Source: Lachnospiraceae bacterium (lineage in GTDB: Bacteria; Bacillota; Clostridia; Lachnospirales; Lachnospiraceae). Taken from it: a stretch of 32,991 bases of DNA. This document shows, piece after piece, positions 23,854 to 32,277 of the stretch; within the stretch, counting starts at the first letter, position 1, and the number at the start of each line of letters is the position of its first letter. Where the stretch lies: assembly GCA_017408735.1 (NCBI GenBank), contig JAFQUB010000025.1, positions 1 to 32,991 of the forward strand. Direction: 5' to 3'. A program made the translations under genes and the position numbers. Below the pieces are notes generated by a model. That model was not told the DNA's origin. It was given only the letters and a program-made list of their open reading frames with translations, and searched no databases.

Positions 23854-23937
23854 GCTCATGCCAAGAACAAATGCTTCCCGCAAAGGCTGTAAACATACCA
23901 TCTGCCTTTGCGGGAAGCATTTGTTCTTGGCATGAGC
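23854..23937. repeat. Perfect 34-bp inverted repeat, 16-base centre (IR2)
   Basis: Arms at 23854-23887 and 23904-23937 are exact reverse complements, beginning GCTCATGCCAAG and ending CGCAAAGGC; the centre is TGTAAACATACCATCT. The arm sequence is unrelated to IR1. Flanks extend as a weaker inverted repeat (ATTAACGTAGTGG outside left, and ATTAGCGTGGTGG read from the right). Confidence 0.95.
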
Positions 23938-23975
23938 GTACCGTCCTCCACCACGCTAATCCAAACCTCACACAA

Positions 23976-24001
23976 TAAAAAATGGGAGCATCTCTGCTCC
24001 C
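23976..24001 (-). terminator. Intrinsic terminator after the cell-wall hydrolase gene
   Basis: GGGAGCA-GAGA-TGCTCCC on the minus strand followed by ATTTTTT, 26 bases after the stop at 24027. Confidence 0.9.
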
Positions 24002-24026
24002 AAATATAACAATTCATTTTTTTCAT

Positions 24027-25139
24027 CTACCAAAATACGTGATTACCAATTACTGTTCCTGAATATCCTGAGGATACAGAACGGAAATGGGTTGCACTTC
24101 CGATGTAATTTACTCCTGACATCGCTGTCTGCGCTGCCTTGATGCAATCACTCTTAATTCCGCTTGCCAACACACTGGTTAATTTTCCGTTGGTTGCCGG
24201 TGGGAATTGTCCCGGTGCGGTGATAACTCCGTATATAGAGTTTGGATATCCACCACTGTTTACACGATTTAAAATGACATTACCAACTGCCACTTTACCT
24301 TCAAAACTTTCGTTTCCTGCTTCACACTGAATCATTGCTGCTAAAAGTGATACATCATCACTAGAAAGTGAAGTTGCCGCTCCTTTCGTTGCTCCTCCCT
24401 TTTCTGCCTCTGCTTTTATTGCAGCCTGTGCAGCCATTTCTTCTTCAATGGTAACTGCTGAACCAAAAGAATATTTAACTTCTACATAATCAAGGGATAC
24501 ATACCCTTGTGCATCATCATAATCAACTTTTATCCAGCCATCCTTAACTTCCTTGTCAGCAACTACTAAGTTGTCTTCTGCTGCCACAAGTCCAAGGACT
24601 GCTGCATCTTCTTTTGCCTCTTCTCTGACTCTTAGAGTTTCTGTTTTTACAACCACAATCAGATTTCCTTTTGTGTCTGCCAACTCTTTCGCCAAATCGC
24701 CGTATACAATATACTCATCCTTAACATAACCAACTACTTCTCCGGATGAAATTTTTGTCCAGCCATCTTTCTTTTCCAGAAGGGAACCTTTACAGCCTGC
24801 ATATAATTTTCCAACTACATCTGACTCTTCACTGGCTTCTGCACGAATGTTAAGGGATTCCTCTACATTTGCTAAAACCAATGTTTCCCATTCAACTGAA
24901 TCTCCTGCTTGCTCTAGAACCGTATTCTCTGTTACCTCTACCGGCGCTTTTGTTACTGTTACTGTTTCTGTTACTGCTTTGTCTGTTTCTTCCTGTGATG
25001 CTTCAACTGTTATTGCCGGAACTTCTACCTGTGCAACTACATTTTCTGTATTTGTAGCAACTCCTGCAAACGCTGTAAGAAACATAAATGCTGATGCACT
25101 TGACATCATCATGAGCAGTTTTCTGTGTCCTACTCTCAT
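24027..25139 (-). CDS. Secreted SH3-domain cell-wall hydrolase (SleB/Hydrolase_2)
   Basis: Exported peptidoglycan hydrolase. The 370-residue protein has a signal sequence (basic MRVGHRKLL, then a hydrophobic core to about residue 30), a Val/Thr/Glu-rich linker, two bacterial SH3 domains (about 88-145 and 158-220) with the LNIRAEAS and LRVREEAK motifs, an Ala/Lys linker, and a C-terminal SleB-type domain (about 260-370) with the likely catalytic Glu in QCEAGNE and the GNVILNRV, GQFPPA and THFR motifs. The ATG at 25139 is 5 bases from AGGAGG. Two promoters are seen upstream. The SleB domain also occurs in non-spore vegetative lysins, so sporulation is not implied. Confidence 0.93.
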   Translation of the reverse strand: MRVGHRKLLMMMSSASAFMFLTAFAGVATNTENVVAQVEVPAITVEASQEETDKAVTETVTVTKAPVEVTENTVLEQAGDSVEWETLVLANVEESLNIRAEASEESDVVGKLYAGCKGSLLEKKDGWTKISSGEVVGYVKDEYIVYGDLAKELADTKGNLIVVVKTETLRVREEAKEDAAVLGLVAAEDNLVVADKEVKDGWIKVDYDDAQGYVSLDYVEVKYSFGSAVTIEEEMAAQAAIKAEAEKGGATKGAATSLSSDDVSLLAAMIQCEAGNESFEGKVAVGNVILNRVNSGGYPNSIYGVITAPGQFPPATNGKLTSVLASGIKSDCIKAAQTAMSGVNYIGSATHFRSVSSGYSGTVIGNHVFW

Positions 25140-25198
25140 CATAGCCTCCTGCTTCGTTATAATTGAACTTGGTAGTAGATTTTTCAATCAATTCTTCA

Positions 25199-25227
25199 AT
25201 TATACCAATTTTGTTACAAAAAGTTAA
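25199..25227 (-). promoter_or_regulatory. Second promoter for cell-wall hydrolase
   Basis: TATAAT at 25199-25204 on the minus strand with TTAACT about 17 bases upstream; a weaker match than the promoter at 25256-25284. Confidence 0.5.
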
Positions 25228-25255
25228 ATTTTTGTCACGAATTGTTACAAACGAA

Positions 25256-25284
25256 ATTCTAACAGAGGCAGGTTTTATTGTCAA
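25256..25284 (-). promoter_or_regulatory. Sigma-A promoter for cell-wall hydrolase
   Basis: TTGACA (25279-25284), 17-base spacer, TAGAAT (25256-25261) on the minus strand; the leader to the ATG is about 110 bases. Confidence 0.8.
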
Positions 25285-25512
25285 GTTGACGAAAGAACGT
25301 AAAAATAGCCCATTTTTATGTGTTTTTTTCTAATCATCAAAAGAAAAATCCAGTTTCAATATGGAATAGTGCCAAAATTTCAGGTGCAATTTTAGTACAA
25401 TGTGCCAATTAATCGAACATCTGTTCTTTTTCTTTCGTGGAATGTTCACAAATATGGATTATTTTAAGAATTTCTTTCGTTTTTATTTGGTTTTACTTCA
25501 TTTTTACTGAAT

Positions 25513-26301
25513 TTATAGGGTTTCCAAACGTCGCTGGCGAAATGCTTCATACATCAAAATTGATGATGCAACCGCCGCATTTAGGGATTCTAACTGCCCG
25601 CACATGGGAATTTTTACATACTTTTCGCAAAGAGTAAGTGCATTTTTTGACAACCCGTTTCCTTCATTCCCAATGACAAATGCAGTTCCTTCCTGATAAG
25701 AATATTTATCATAATCTTTGGATTCCATTAATGCAGCTCCATAAGTCACCACATTCTTTTCCTTTAGTTGTCTGAAAATTCCGGCAAATTCTTCTTCATT
25801 CTCCAAATATATAAACGGCATTCGATAAATGGAACCCATGGTGGAACGGACTACTTTTGGGTTATAAATATCCACACATCCTTTTGACATGATGATTCCT
25901 GTCACACCTGCCCCCTCTGCCGTCCTCATAATTGTCCCTAAATTCCCCGGATCCTGTAAATCTTCTAATATAAGAAGTAAGGGATTCTCTTTTGTAAGAA
26001 TATTTTCCAGAGAATGCATTGGCTGTTTTACCACTGCAAGAATTCCCTGAGGTGTCTGGGTATCACAAATGGATGCAAAAATATTGTCAGATACCACCTC
26101 ATATTTCACGTCAATTAATTCATTTTTCAGCGAATTTTCGGCACTTTCCGCCACATATACTTCTCTTAAAAGCTCCTTTGGTGTTTCCTGAAATAAACGT
26201 GTTCCTTCTATTATAAAGAGTTTTTCTTCTTTTCTATATTTCGCTTTTTTTCTAAGATTCTGAATTGTTTTAATTTTTCCGTTAGAAGCGCTAGTAATCA
26301 T
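25513..26301 (-). CDS. TrmH/SpoU-family RNA 2'-O-methyltransferase
   Basis: SAM-dependent ribose methylase of rRNA or tRNA. The 262-residue protein has an N-terminal substrate-binding domain (about 1-100, FIIEGTRLFQE and TPQGILAVVKQP) and a trefoil-knot SPOUT domain with EDLQDPGNLGTIMRTAEGAG, AFVIGNEGNGLS and IPMCGQLESLNAAVASSILMYE (key residues of motifs 1-3). The ATG at 26301 has AAAGG 8 bases upstream. It follows dnaE by 15 bases and is probably its cotranscript. RlmB and TrmH differ in target; the target cannot be named from sequence. Confidence 0.93.
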   Translation of the reverse strand: MITSASNGKIKTIQNLRKKAKYRKEEKLFIIEGTRLFQETPKELLREVYVAESAENSLKNELIDVKYEVVSDNIFASICDTQTPQGILAVVKQPMHSLENILTKENPLLLILEDLQDPGNLGTIMRTAEGAGVTGIIMSKGCVDIYNPKVVRSTMGSIYRMPFIYLENEEEFAGIFRQLKEKNVVTYGAALMESKDYDKYSYQEGTAFVIGNEGNGLSKNALTLCEKYVKIPMCGQLESLNAAVASSILMYEAFRQRRLETL

Positions 26302-26316
26302 TCTTTTCACCTTTCA

Positions 26317-29300
26317 TTACAAAAGTTTTCCGATACTTTTTTGAACAATTTTTACTGTACCTTCGCCAAACTGCTGTGTCAATTGCTCTGCCAGGGTTTC
26401 ATTTGCCAATACATTTTTGTTAGGTGGCAGACGTTTGATTGCCTTAATATCCTCCACGTAAATAACAACACTGTCATTGCCATCCGAGGTTTTTATCGCT
26501 TCATACAATTCCTGCTCTTTTTCCCCAAAACTTTCTTTATTGTCAAACTTTATCCACAATTCTTTCGGGATTTCCTCAAAACCAATCATTTTTTCGCAAA
26601 TTAACTTGGCACCACGTTCTTCTTCCACATTTACCCTGCCTCGAATAAAGACTTTATTATCTTCCACCAGCAGTCTTGCATTTCTCTCATAATCTCTCGG
26701 GAATACCACAACTTCCACAGCGCCCACCATATCTTCTAAGGTTAGAAATGCCATGGTCTGGTTGTTTTTTGTATGCTTAATATTTTTAGCCGTAATCATT
26801 CCTCCAAGGATTGCAGTTGCTCCTTCTGTCACTGCCGGCTCATTTGTTTCATCGTTTAACAGAAAATCCCTGGTGGTATTTGTGGTATTTTTCTTCATAA
26901 CATCCATATAATTTTCCAATGGATGACCGCTGATGTAAATTCCAAGGACTTCTTTTTCAAAAGCAAGCATAATTTCTTTTTCAAATTCCGGCACATCCGG
27001 CATGGTTATCTTGTAGCTTTCCTTTTCTTCTTCCGGCGCCCAGTCAAACAGGGATATCTGTCCGGCAATGTCGTTTTTCTTTCCATTGTTTGCTGCGTCC
27101 ATCAGTTTATTATAAATAAGAAGACATTGTCTTCGGTTGTGTCCTAAACTGTCAAAAACACCGGCTTTGATAAAGTTTTCCACCACGCGTTTATTGACCG
27201 TTCCTCTTGGCGCCATCTTTTCAATAAAATCTTGAAGTGTGGCAAATTTCTTTGTATCCAGTCCGGAACGAATTTCTTCTATTTCTTTAATTACCGGCAT
27301 CCCCACACCTTTGATGGCAGACAATCCAAAGCGAATAGAATTACCGGAAACGGAGAAATCGTAGCTTCCTTCGTTGATATCCGGCGGCAATATTTCAATT
27401 CCCATATTACGACAAGTCACAATATATTCTGACACCTTGCCCGGATTATCGATAACGGAGGTCATCAGTGCTGCCATGTATTCTACCGGATAATAATATT
27501 TCAAAAATGCCGTCTGGTACGAAACTACTGCATAAGCTGCCGCATGGGACTTATTGAAGGCATATTTTGCAAAATCTATCATTTCATCATAAATTCTGTT
27601 GGCTGTCTTTTCATCAATTCCATTGGCAATACAACCTTTTACACCTTCTTCTTCGTTTCCATATACAAAGTTCTGGCGTTCCTTTTCCATAACGGAAGCC
27701 TTCTTCTTTGACATGGCACGGCGTACCAAATCGCTTCGTCCTAAGGTATATCCTGCCAAATCTCTTACAATCTGCATAACCTGTTCCTGATATACAATAC
27801 AGCCGTAGGTAGGTGCCAGAATCGGCTCTAACTGAGGACAATCGTAAGTAATGGCTGATATGTCATTTTTTCCACGGATATACTTTGGAATGAAATCCAT
27901 TGGTCCCGGACGATACAAAGAAATACCAGCGATAATGTCTTCCAGACTCTGAGGCTTCAATTCCTTCATAAAGCCTTTCATACCGCCGCTTTCCAGCTGG
28001 AATACACCCTCTGTTTTTCCGCTTCCAATAGACTCTAATACTCTTTTATCGTTAAAATCTATATGGTCGATATCAATATCTATTCCGAAGCTTTTTTTCA
28101 CAAGGCGGACTGCATTCTGGATTACCGTTAATGTACGCAAACCCAAAAAGTCCATTTTTAACAGACCTAATTCTTCGATGGTGGTCATGGTAAACTGGGT
28201 TGTAATGGTACCATCAGAAGCTCTGGATAATGGCACATACTCATCAATGGATTTCTGACTGATTACCACACCTGCCGCATGCATGGAAGTATGGCGTGGA
28301 AGTCCCTCCAAACGTTTTGACATATCAATCAGACGGGTTACCTGTGGGTCGGATTCATATAATTTCCGCAATTCCGGATTTTTCTGTAATGCCAAATCAA
28401 TGGTTATATTTAATTCGTTTGGAATCATTTTTGCAATGCTGTCTACGTAGGCATATGGATAATCCAGTACACGCCCCACATCACGTATGACACCTTTTGC
28501 CGCCATGGTACCAAAGGTAACAATCTGTACCACCCGGTCTTTTCCGTACTTTTCCACTACATAATCGATTACTTCCTGTCTTCGCTCGAAACAGAAATCA
28601 ATATCAATATCGGGCATGGATACACGCTCCGGATTCAGAAAACGCTCAAACAGCAAGCTATACTTTATCGGGTCGATATTGGTAATTCCAAGACAATAAG
28701 ACACAATACTTCCCGCTGCAGAACCTCGTCCCGGCCCTACCATAATGTCATGTTTTCTGGCATAATTAATAAAATCCCATACAATAAGGAAGTAATCCAC
28801 AAAGCCCATGCCTTCGATTACATTCAATTCATACTCTAATTTTTTTGCAATTTCTCCTGCATCTTCGGGATATCTCCGATTTAATCCTTCGAAGCACAAT
28901 TTTCGCAGGTACTCCTGAGATGTCATAGCATCCGGCACATCGTATTTTGGCAATTTACGCACACCAAATTCAATTTCCACATTACAACGTTCAGAAATTT
29001 TGTAGGTATTTTCCAGAGCTTCTAATGCATATGGAAATAGCTGTGCCATTTCTTCCGGGGATTTTACATAATACTGTCCGCCTTCATAGCGCATTCTGTC
29101 TTCGTCATCTAACTTTTTGTTGGTTTGCAGGCACAACAAAATATCGTGAGGTTCTTCATCCTCCCGATAAGTATAATGCACGTCGTTTGTTGCAACTAAC
29201 TCAATTCCTGTCTTTTTGCTTAATCCTAACAGCTTCTGATTTACGAAACGCTGTTCCGGAATTCCATGATCCTGCAATTCCAAAAAAAAGTTTCCTTCTC

Positions 29301-29799
29301 CAAAAATCTGCCGGTATCTCAATGCCGCCTTCTCTGCTTCCTCATCTCTGCCCCTTGCAAGATTTCTCTGTACTTCTCCTGCAAGGCAGGCGGAAAGTGC
29401 AATAATTCCTTCATGATACTTTTCCAGCACTTCCAAATCCACACGAGGTTTATAGTAAAATCCGTCCACAAAACCTTTGGATACAATTTTCGTTAAATTT
29501 TCGTATCCCTTGTTGTTTTCCGCCAATAACACAAGATGATAGTATCTGTCTTCTGACTGGGTATTGTCTTTATCAAATCTGGAGCCGGGTGCCACATAAA
29601 CTTCGCATCCTAAAATGGGCTTAATGCCCGCTTCACGTGCCGCTCTGTAAAAGTCAATCACACCGTACATAACACCATGGTCTGTAATTGCGGCTGCATT
29701 CATGCCCAGTTCTTTCACTCTTGCAACGAATTCTTTTATTTTATTAGAACCATCCAACAGACTGTATTCTGTATGCACGTGTAAATGTGTGAAGTTCAT
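26317..29799 (-). CDS. dnaE: DNA polymerase III alpha subunit (DnaE type)
   Basis: Replicative or lesion-extending DNA polymerase of the C family. From the ATG at 29799 it is 1160 residues, the usual DnaE length. Domains in order are an N-terminal PHP domain (HLHVHTEYSLLDGS at 5-18), the polymerase core with the metal-binding PDIDIDF near residue 400, the SGGMKGFMKELKPQSLEDI finger region, a helix-hairpin-helix part near 830, and an OB-fold near 985-1060. The start is chosen because AAAGG lies 9 bases upstream and the protein then begins MNFTHLHVHT as relatives do; an ATG at 29817 adds six residues. In Clostridia DnaE works beside PolC. Confidence 0.97.
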   Translation of the reverse strand: MNFTHLHVHTEYSLLDGSNKIKEFVARVKELGMNAAAITDHGVMYGVIDFYRAAREAGIKPILGCEVYVAPGSRFDKDNTQSEDRYYHLVLLAENNKGYENLTKIVSKGFVDGFYYKPRVDLEVLEKYHEGIIALSACLAGEVQRNLARGRDEEAEKAALRYRQIFGEGNFFLELQDHGIPEQRFVNQKLLGLSKKTGIELVATNDVHYTYREDEEPHDILLCLQTNKKLDDEDRMRYEGGQYYVKSPEEMAQLFPYALEALENTYKISERCNVEIEFGVRKLPKYDVPDAMTSQEYLRKLCFEGLNRRYPEDAGEIAKKLEYELNVIEGMGFVDYFLIVWDFINYARKHDIMVGPGRGSAAGSIVSYCLGITNIDPIKYSLLFERFLNPERVSMPDIDIDFCFERRQEVIDYVVEKYGKDRVVQIVTFGTMAAKGVIRDVGRVLDYPYAYVDSIAKMIPNELNITIDLALQKNPELRKLYESDPQVTRLIDMSKRLEGLPRHTSMHAAGVVISQKSIDEYVPLSRASDGTITTQFTMTTIEELGLLKMDFLGLRTLTVIQNAVRLVKKSFGIDIDIDHIDFNDKRVLESIGSGKTEGVFQLESGGMKGFMKELKPQSLEDIIAGISLYRPGPMDFIPKYIRGKNDISAITYDCPQLEPILAPTYGCIVYQEQVMQIVRDLAGYTLGRSDLVRRAMSKKKASVMEKERQNFVYGNEEEGVKGCIANGIDEKTANRIYDEMIDFAKYAFNKSHAAAYAVVSYQTAFLKYYYPVEYMAALMTSVIDNPGKVSEYIVTCRNMGIEILPPDINEGSYDFSVSGNSIRFGLSAIKGVGMPVIKEIEEIRSGLDTKKFATLQDFIEKMAPRGTVNKRVVENFIKAGVFDSLGHNRRQCLLIYNKLMDAANNGKKNDIAGQISLFDWAPEEEKESYKITMPDVPEFEKEIMLAFEKEVLGIYISGHPLENYMDVMKKNTTNTTRDFLLNDETNEPAVTEGATAILGGMITAKNIKHTKNNQTMAFLTLEDMVGAVEVVVFPRDYERNARLLVEDNKVFIRGRVNVEEERGAKLICEKMIGFEEIPKELWIKFDNKESFGEKEQELYEAIKTSDGNDSVVIYVEDIKAIKRLPPNKNVLANETLAEQLTQQFGEGTVKIVQKSIGKLL

Positions 29800-29847
29800 G
29801 GTTTTCATCCTTTCCATTGTTAATCTCTTTTAACATGATAGCAAACT

Positions 29848-29880
29848 TGCAGGACATCGTCTAGGAAAAATTTTAGAGAG
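29848..29880 (-). promoter_or_regulatory. Possible promoter for dnaE
   Basis: On the minus strand TATCAT is preceded by a 17-base spacer and TAGACG. Both boxes are one to two bases off consensus. It sits about 45 bases before the dnaE start. Coordinates are approximate. Confidence 0.4.
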
Positions 29881-29940
29881 CAGGTATTTTTAAGCGTTTG
29901 CTTCACATATCTCTCTCCTGTGGAGCGAAGCATGAAACAC

Positions 29941-29982
29941 AAAAAAGCTCACTAAAGATATCAAAATCTCAAGTGAACTTTT
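29941..29982 (-). terminator. Intrinsic terminator after the STAS-like gene
   Basis: On the minus strand AAGTTCACT pairs with AGTGAGCTT (one G-U) with a second inner helix AGAT/ATCT, followed by TTTTTT. It lies about 50 bases after the stop at 30033. Confidence 0.8.
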
Positions 29983-30032
29983 CTGATTTTTGGTTTGTAC
30001 TGCTTTCCGCTTTTACATTTATCCCCAATAAA

Positions 30033-30431
30033 TTAAATGCCTATCTCAGTTTTTAACCAATTTAATGCTTCTTCTACCGTTGCAAAATGCCCTTCCGGTA
30101 TTCCTGTTTTGGAGCGTTCTGTATTTTTCTGTGCCTGCACTTTTAATAGAAGTGATTTTCCTTCTGCAAACCCAAAAGCTTTACAACCTGCTTCCACAAA
30201 TTTCTTTGTCATAGTAACCAGTTCTCCACCTTCTGCCGGAGAAACAGGACTCATTTGCGAACAATCTGCTATGTAAGCCCACCCTGAGCTTTTCCATGCT
30301 TTCGCACTGGATAATACCGTTTCTGTGAGCCATTTTAACTCATCAATGTTCGTTTGTCCCACCCCTGCGGAAAGAACAATGTTTCTTCCCGGAATCACTT
30401 CAACCGATTGAGCACCATTTTTCTTTGCCAT
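30033..30431 (-). CDS. Small soluble STAS/SpoIIAA-like protein, unknown function
   Basis: A 132-residue alpha/beta protein. A central strand-helix pattern (NIVLSAGVGQTNIDELKWL, cut at key residues; WAYIADCSQMSPVSPAEGGEL) resembles the STAS/SpoIIAA-like fold, where a Ser or Thr after the DxS strand can be phosphorylated; here the residues are Asp-Cys-Ser. The resemblance is a fold-level guess. The ATG at 30431 has AAAGGGGG 6 bases upstream; the ATG at 30437 is too close to it. A consensus promoter precedes it and a terminator follows, so it is a single-gene unit. Confidence 0.6.
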   Translation of the reverse strand: MAKKNGAQSVEVIPGRNIVLSAGVGQTNIDELKWLTETVLSSAKAWKSSGWAYIADCSQMSPVSPAEGGELVTMTKKFVEAGCKAFGFAEGKSLLLKVQAQKNTERSKTGIPEGHFATVEEALNWLKTEIGI

Positions 30432-30488
30432 ACGCATCCCCCTTTAGCAAAATATCTTATTTCCTTGTTTGAATTTGTGTACTATAAA

Positions 30489-30517
30489 ATTATACTTCAC
30501 GCAGAAAGATTTGTCAA
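30489..30517 (-). promoter_or_regulatory. Consensus sigma-A promoter for the STAS-like gene
   Basis: TTGACA (30512-30517), 17-base spacer, TATAAT (30489-30494) on the minus strand; both boxes perfect. Strong constitutive expression is expected. Confidence 0.85.
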
Positions 30518-30692
30518 TTTTTACATTTTCCTCTTTTTTTCTGCAAATTTATAAGGTATATTTGTAAATCCTCTGTCTTTTTCGACTCAATCAAAAAAAC
30601 ATCTGTTCAAATTGAAAAACCTATTTCATCACACAAAACCGTATGATATAATACGTTTGTTTTAAATTTGTATGATAAGTGAGGATAAGAGC

Positions 30693-31223
30693 ATGTATGA
30701 TTGTGGATTTACAAAAGCAAATAACTGGTTTCGTTATCGGGCGGCTGCAATTATTATAGAAGATGGCTATGCCCTTTTTGCCAGCAACCAGAGAGATAAT
30801 TATTATTACTCCATCGGAGGCGGTGTTCACATGGGAGAAACCGCAGAGGATGCCGTTCTTCGAGAGGTATACGAGGAAACCGGTGTCCATTATGAAATTG
30901 ATTACCTTGCAGTGGTACATGAAAATTTCTTTAATAATAATATCGGTACTTTAAAAGGGCTTAATTGTCATGAGCTTAGTTTTTATTACATGATGAAACC
31001 AAGAGGTACAAAGGAATTAAACAGCAATAGCATAACTGCTTATGGAGATAAAGAACTTATGCACTGGGTACCGTTGGAAAAATTGGATAAAGTTACGGCT
31101 TTTCCTACCTTCTTAAAAGATTACTTGAGCAAGGAGCATAGTGGTATTGAGCATATTGTAACGGATGAGCGTATTACAATGCAGAAGCAAAATTTACCAC
31201 CTATACGCTCAGATTTGTTGTAA
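30693..31223 (+). CDS. Nudix hydrolase
   Basis: Hydrolase of a nucleoside-diphosphate-linked substrate. The 176-residue protein holds a complete Nudix box at residues 43-65 (GGVHMGE, then REVYEETGV, fitting GX5EX7REUXEEXGU). The strands VRYRAAAIIIEDG before the box and ELSFYYMMKP after it complete the fold. The substrate cannot be told. The ATG at 30693 has GAGG 8 bases upstream and is preferred to one 21 bases earlier. A TATAAT at 30647-30652 gives a likely -10 with a weak -35. Confidence 0.93.
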   Translation: MYDCGFTKANNWFRYRAAAIIIEDGYALFASNQRDNYYYSIGGGVHMGETAEDAVLREVYEETGVHYEIDYLAVVHENFFNNNIGTLKGLNCHELSFYYMMKPRGTKELNSNSITAYGDKELMHWVPLEKLDKVTAFPTFLKDYLSKEHSGIEHIVTDERITMQKQNLPPIRSDLL

Positions 31224-31265
31224 GGGACGTTCTTCTTTACACTTTTTTACTTTTATACTATTAAA

Positions 31266-31294
31266 TTGACATCAAGATACTTGTTTAGTATAAT
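31266..31294 (+). promoter_or_regulatory. Consensus sigma-A promoter ahead of the MazF/PemK relic
   Basis: TTGACA (31266-31271), 17-base spacer, TATAAT (31289-31294); both boxes perfect on the plus strand. An intact GAGGTG ribosome site follows. Confidence 0.85.
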
Positions 31295-31315
31295 TGTGTA
31301 AAACGAGGTGATTTT

Positions 31316-31623
31316 ATGGGGAAAAATATTACAGATGATGACATCATAAAACACAAGAAAAGTTTGATTATACTTCTATCCCCAAATATAAACGTGGAGA
31401 TATAGTTTCTTTGAATTTTGTATTTAATGTTGGTAGCGAGCATGGCGGTTTGCATTATGCAGTTGTATTGGATAATGACAATAAACAATCTTCTCCTGTT
31501 ATAACAGTTATTCCACTTTCTTCGGGTAGTGAAAGTTGTACATATGATAGAGATGTGTTCTTAGGAAATCATTTTTATGCCCTATCCGTTCCATATTTCT
31601 TTAAGCAGAACCATTCAAAATAA
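31316..31623 (+). pseudogene. MazF/PemK-family toxin gene, frameshifted and C-terminally degraded
   Basis: The start ATG at 31316 has GAGGTG 5 bases upstream, but that frame ends after about 29 codons at a TAG. A neighbouring frame then continues with YKRGDIVSLNFVFNVGSEHGG, HYAVVLDND and VITVIPLSS, which are the RGDI, G-x-H-A/P-x-V-V and VIPLSS landmarks of PemK/MazF endoribonucleases. The shift lies near 31350-31370, where AAAA-G-TTTG runs occur. The C-terminal segment after FLGNHFYAL does not follow the family and ends early. No antitoxin ORF is visible alongside. An active gene would need programmed frameshifting, which is unlikely here. Confidence 0.75.
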
Positions 31624-31640
31624 CAACCATAACTCGTCAT

Positions 31641-31679
31641 AAAAAAAGAAGATAGTCCCAAACAAGAGCTATCTTCTTT
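31641..31679. terminator. Hairpin terminator between the toxin relic and rubrerythrin
   Basis: AAAGAAGATAG pairs perfectly with CTATCTTCTTT (11 bp). On the minus strand it is followed by a T-tract, making it the rubrerythrin terminator; on the plus strand it could also stop the relic's transcript. Confidence 0.85.
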
Positions 31680-31706
31680 GAAATTATATTATAATCCTTT
31701 TACATC

Positions 31707-32249
31707 TTAACCAAAGTATCTCTTTAATAATCCTTCAAATGCCTTACCATGTCTAGCCTCATCCCTAGCCATTTCATGTACAGTGTCATGGATTGCATCT
31801 AAGTTAGCTGCTTTCGCTCTCTTTGCCAAATCCATTTTACCTGCAGTAGCACCATTTTCAGCGTCTACTCTCATTTCAAGATTTTTCTTTGTAGAATCTG
31901 TTACTACTTCACCTAATAATTCAGCGAATTTTGCTGCATGTTCAGCTTCTTCCCAAGCTGCTTTTTCCCAGTATAATCCGATTTCAGGGTATCCTTCTCT
32001 ATGTGCTACTCTTGCCATTGCAAGATACATACCTACTTCGGAACATTCTCCTTCGAAGTTAGCTCTTAAATCTGCAAGAATATCTTCACTAACACCCTGT
32101 GCCACTCCAACTACATGCTCTGCTGCCCATGTTCTTTCTGCTGACTGTTCTGTAAACTTTTCTGCGGAAGCTTTACAGATTGGACAAGCATCTGGTGCTG
32201 AATCTCCTTCGTGAACATATCCACATACCTGACAAACGTATTTTTTCAT
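31707..32249 (-). CDS. Rubrerythrin, reverse type (rubredoxin domain first)
   Basis: Non-haem di-iron peroxidase used by anaerobes to remove hydrogen peroxide. The 180-residue protein has an N-terminal rubredoxin-like zinc/iron site with Cys6-x2-Cys9 and Cys22-x2-Cys25, then a ferritin-like four-helix domain carrying [20 protein letters not shown] and [12 protein letters not shown], the E-x6-Y and ExxH ligand pairs. The domain order is that of reverse rubrerythrins of Clostridia. AAAGGAG lies 9 bases before the ATG at 32249. It follows perR by 28 bases, so PerR very likely controls it. Confidence 0.93.
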   Translation of the reverse strand: MKKYVCQVCGYVHEGDSAPDACPICKASAEKFTEQSAERTWAAEHVVGVAQGVSEDILADLRANFEGECSEVGMYLAMARVAHREGYPEIGLYWEKAAWEEAEHAAKFAELLGEVVTDSTKKNLEMRVDAENGATAGKMDLAKRAKAANLDAIHDTVHEMARDEARHGKAFEGLLKRYFG

Positions 32250-32277
32250 ATCAAACTTCTCCTTTCGACTATAAAAG

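Larger units (their letters stand above)
25140..25512. other. Intergenic region upstream of the cell-wall hydrolase
   Basis: 373 bases without a gene. The left part holds two promoters for the hydrolase. The right part is AT-rich and contains a SOS-box-like CGAACATCTGTTCT at 25414-25427. No terminator hairpin is evident after the TrmH-family gene, so read-through into the hydrolase is possible. Confidence 0.6.

Noticed and set aside
23628-23937. Long palindromes read as intrinsic terminators
   Set aside because: Neither is followed by a T-tract on either strand, and the hydrolase gene already has a separate terminator at 23976-24001.
23628-23937. Invertible promoter (phase-variable switch) or CRISPR-like repeats
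   Set aside because: Each inverted pair encloses only 11 or 16 bases, too short for an invertible segment, and the two pairs do not share sequence, so they are not repeat-spacer units.
28947-29405. Plus-strand open frame of 152 codons
   Set aside because: It lies opposite the dnaE PHP/polymerase region, with a His/Pro/Leu-rich, non-protein-like composition.
29830-29940. GCTTC...GAAGC imperfect inverted repeat upstream of dnaE as a riboswitch
   Set aside because: Only five paired bases with unrelated interior; no known riboswitch core was recognised.
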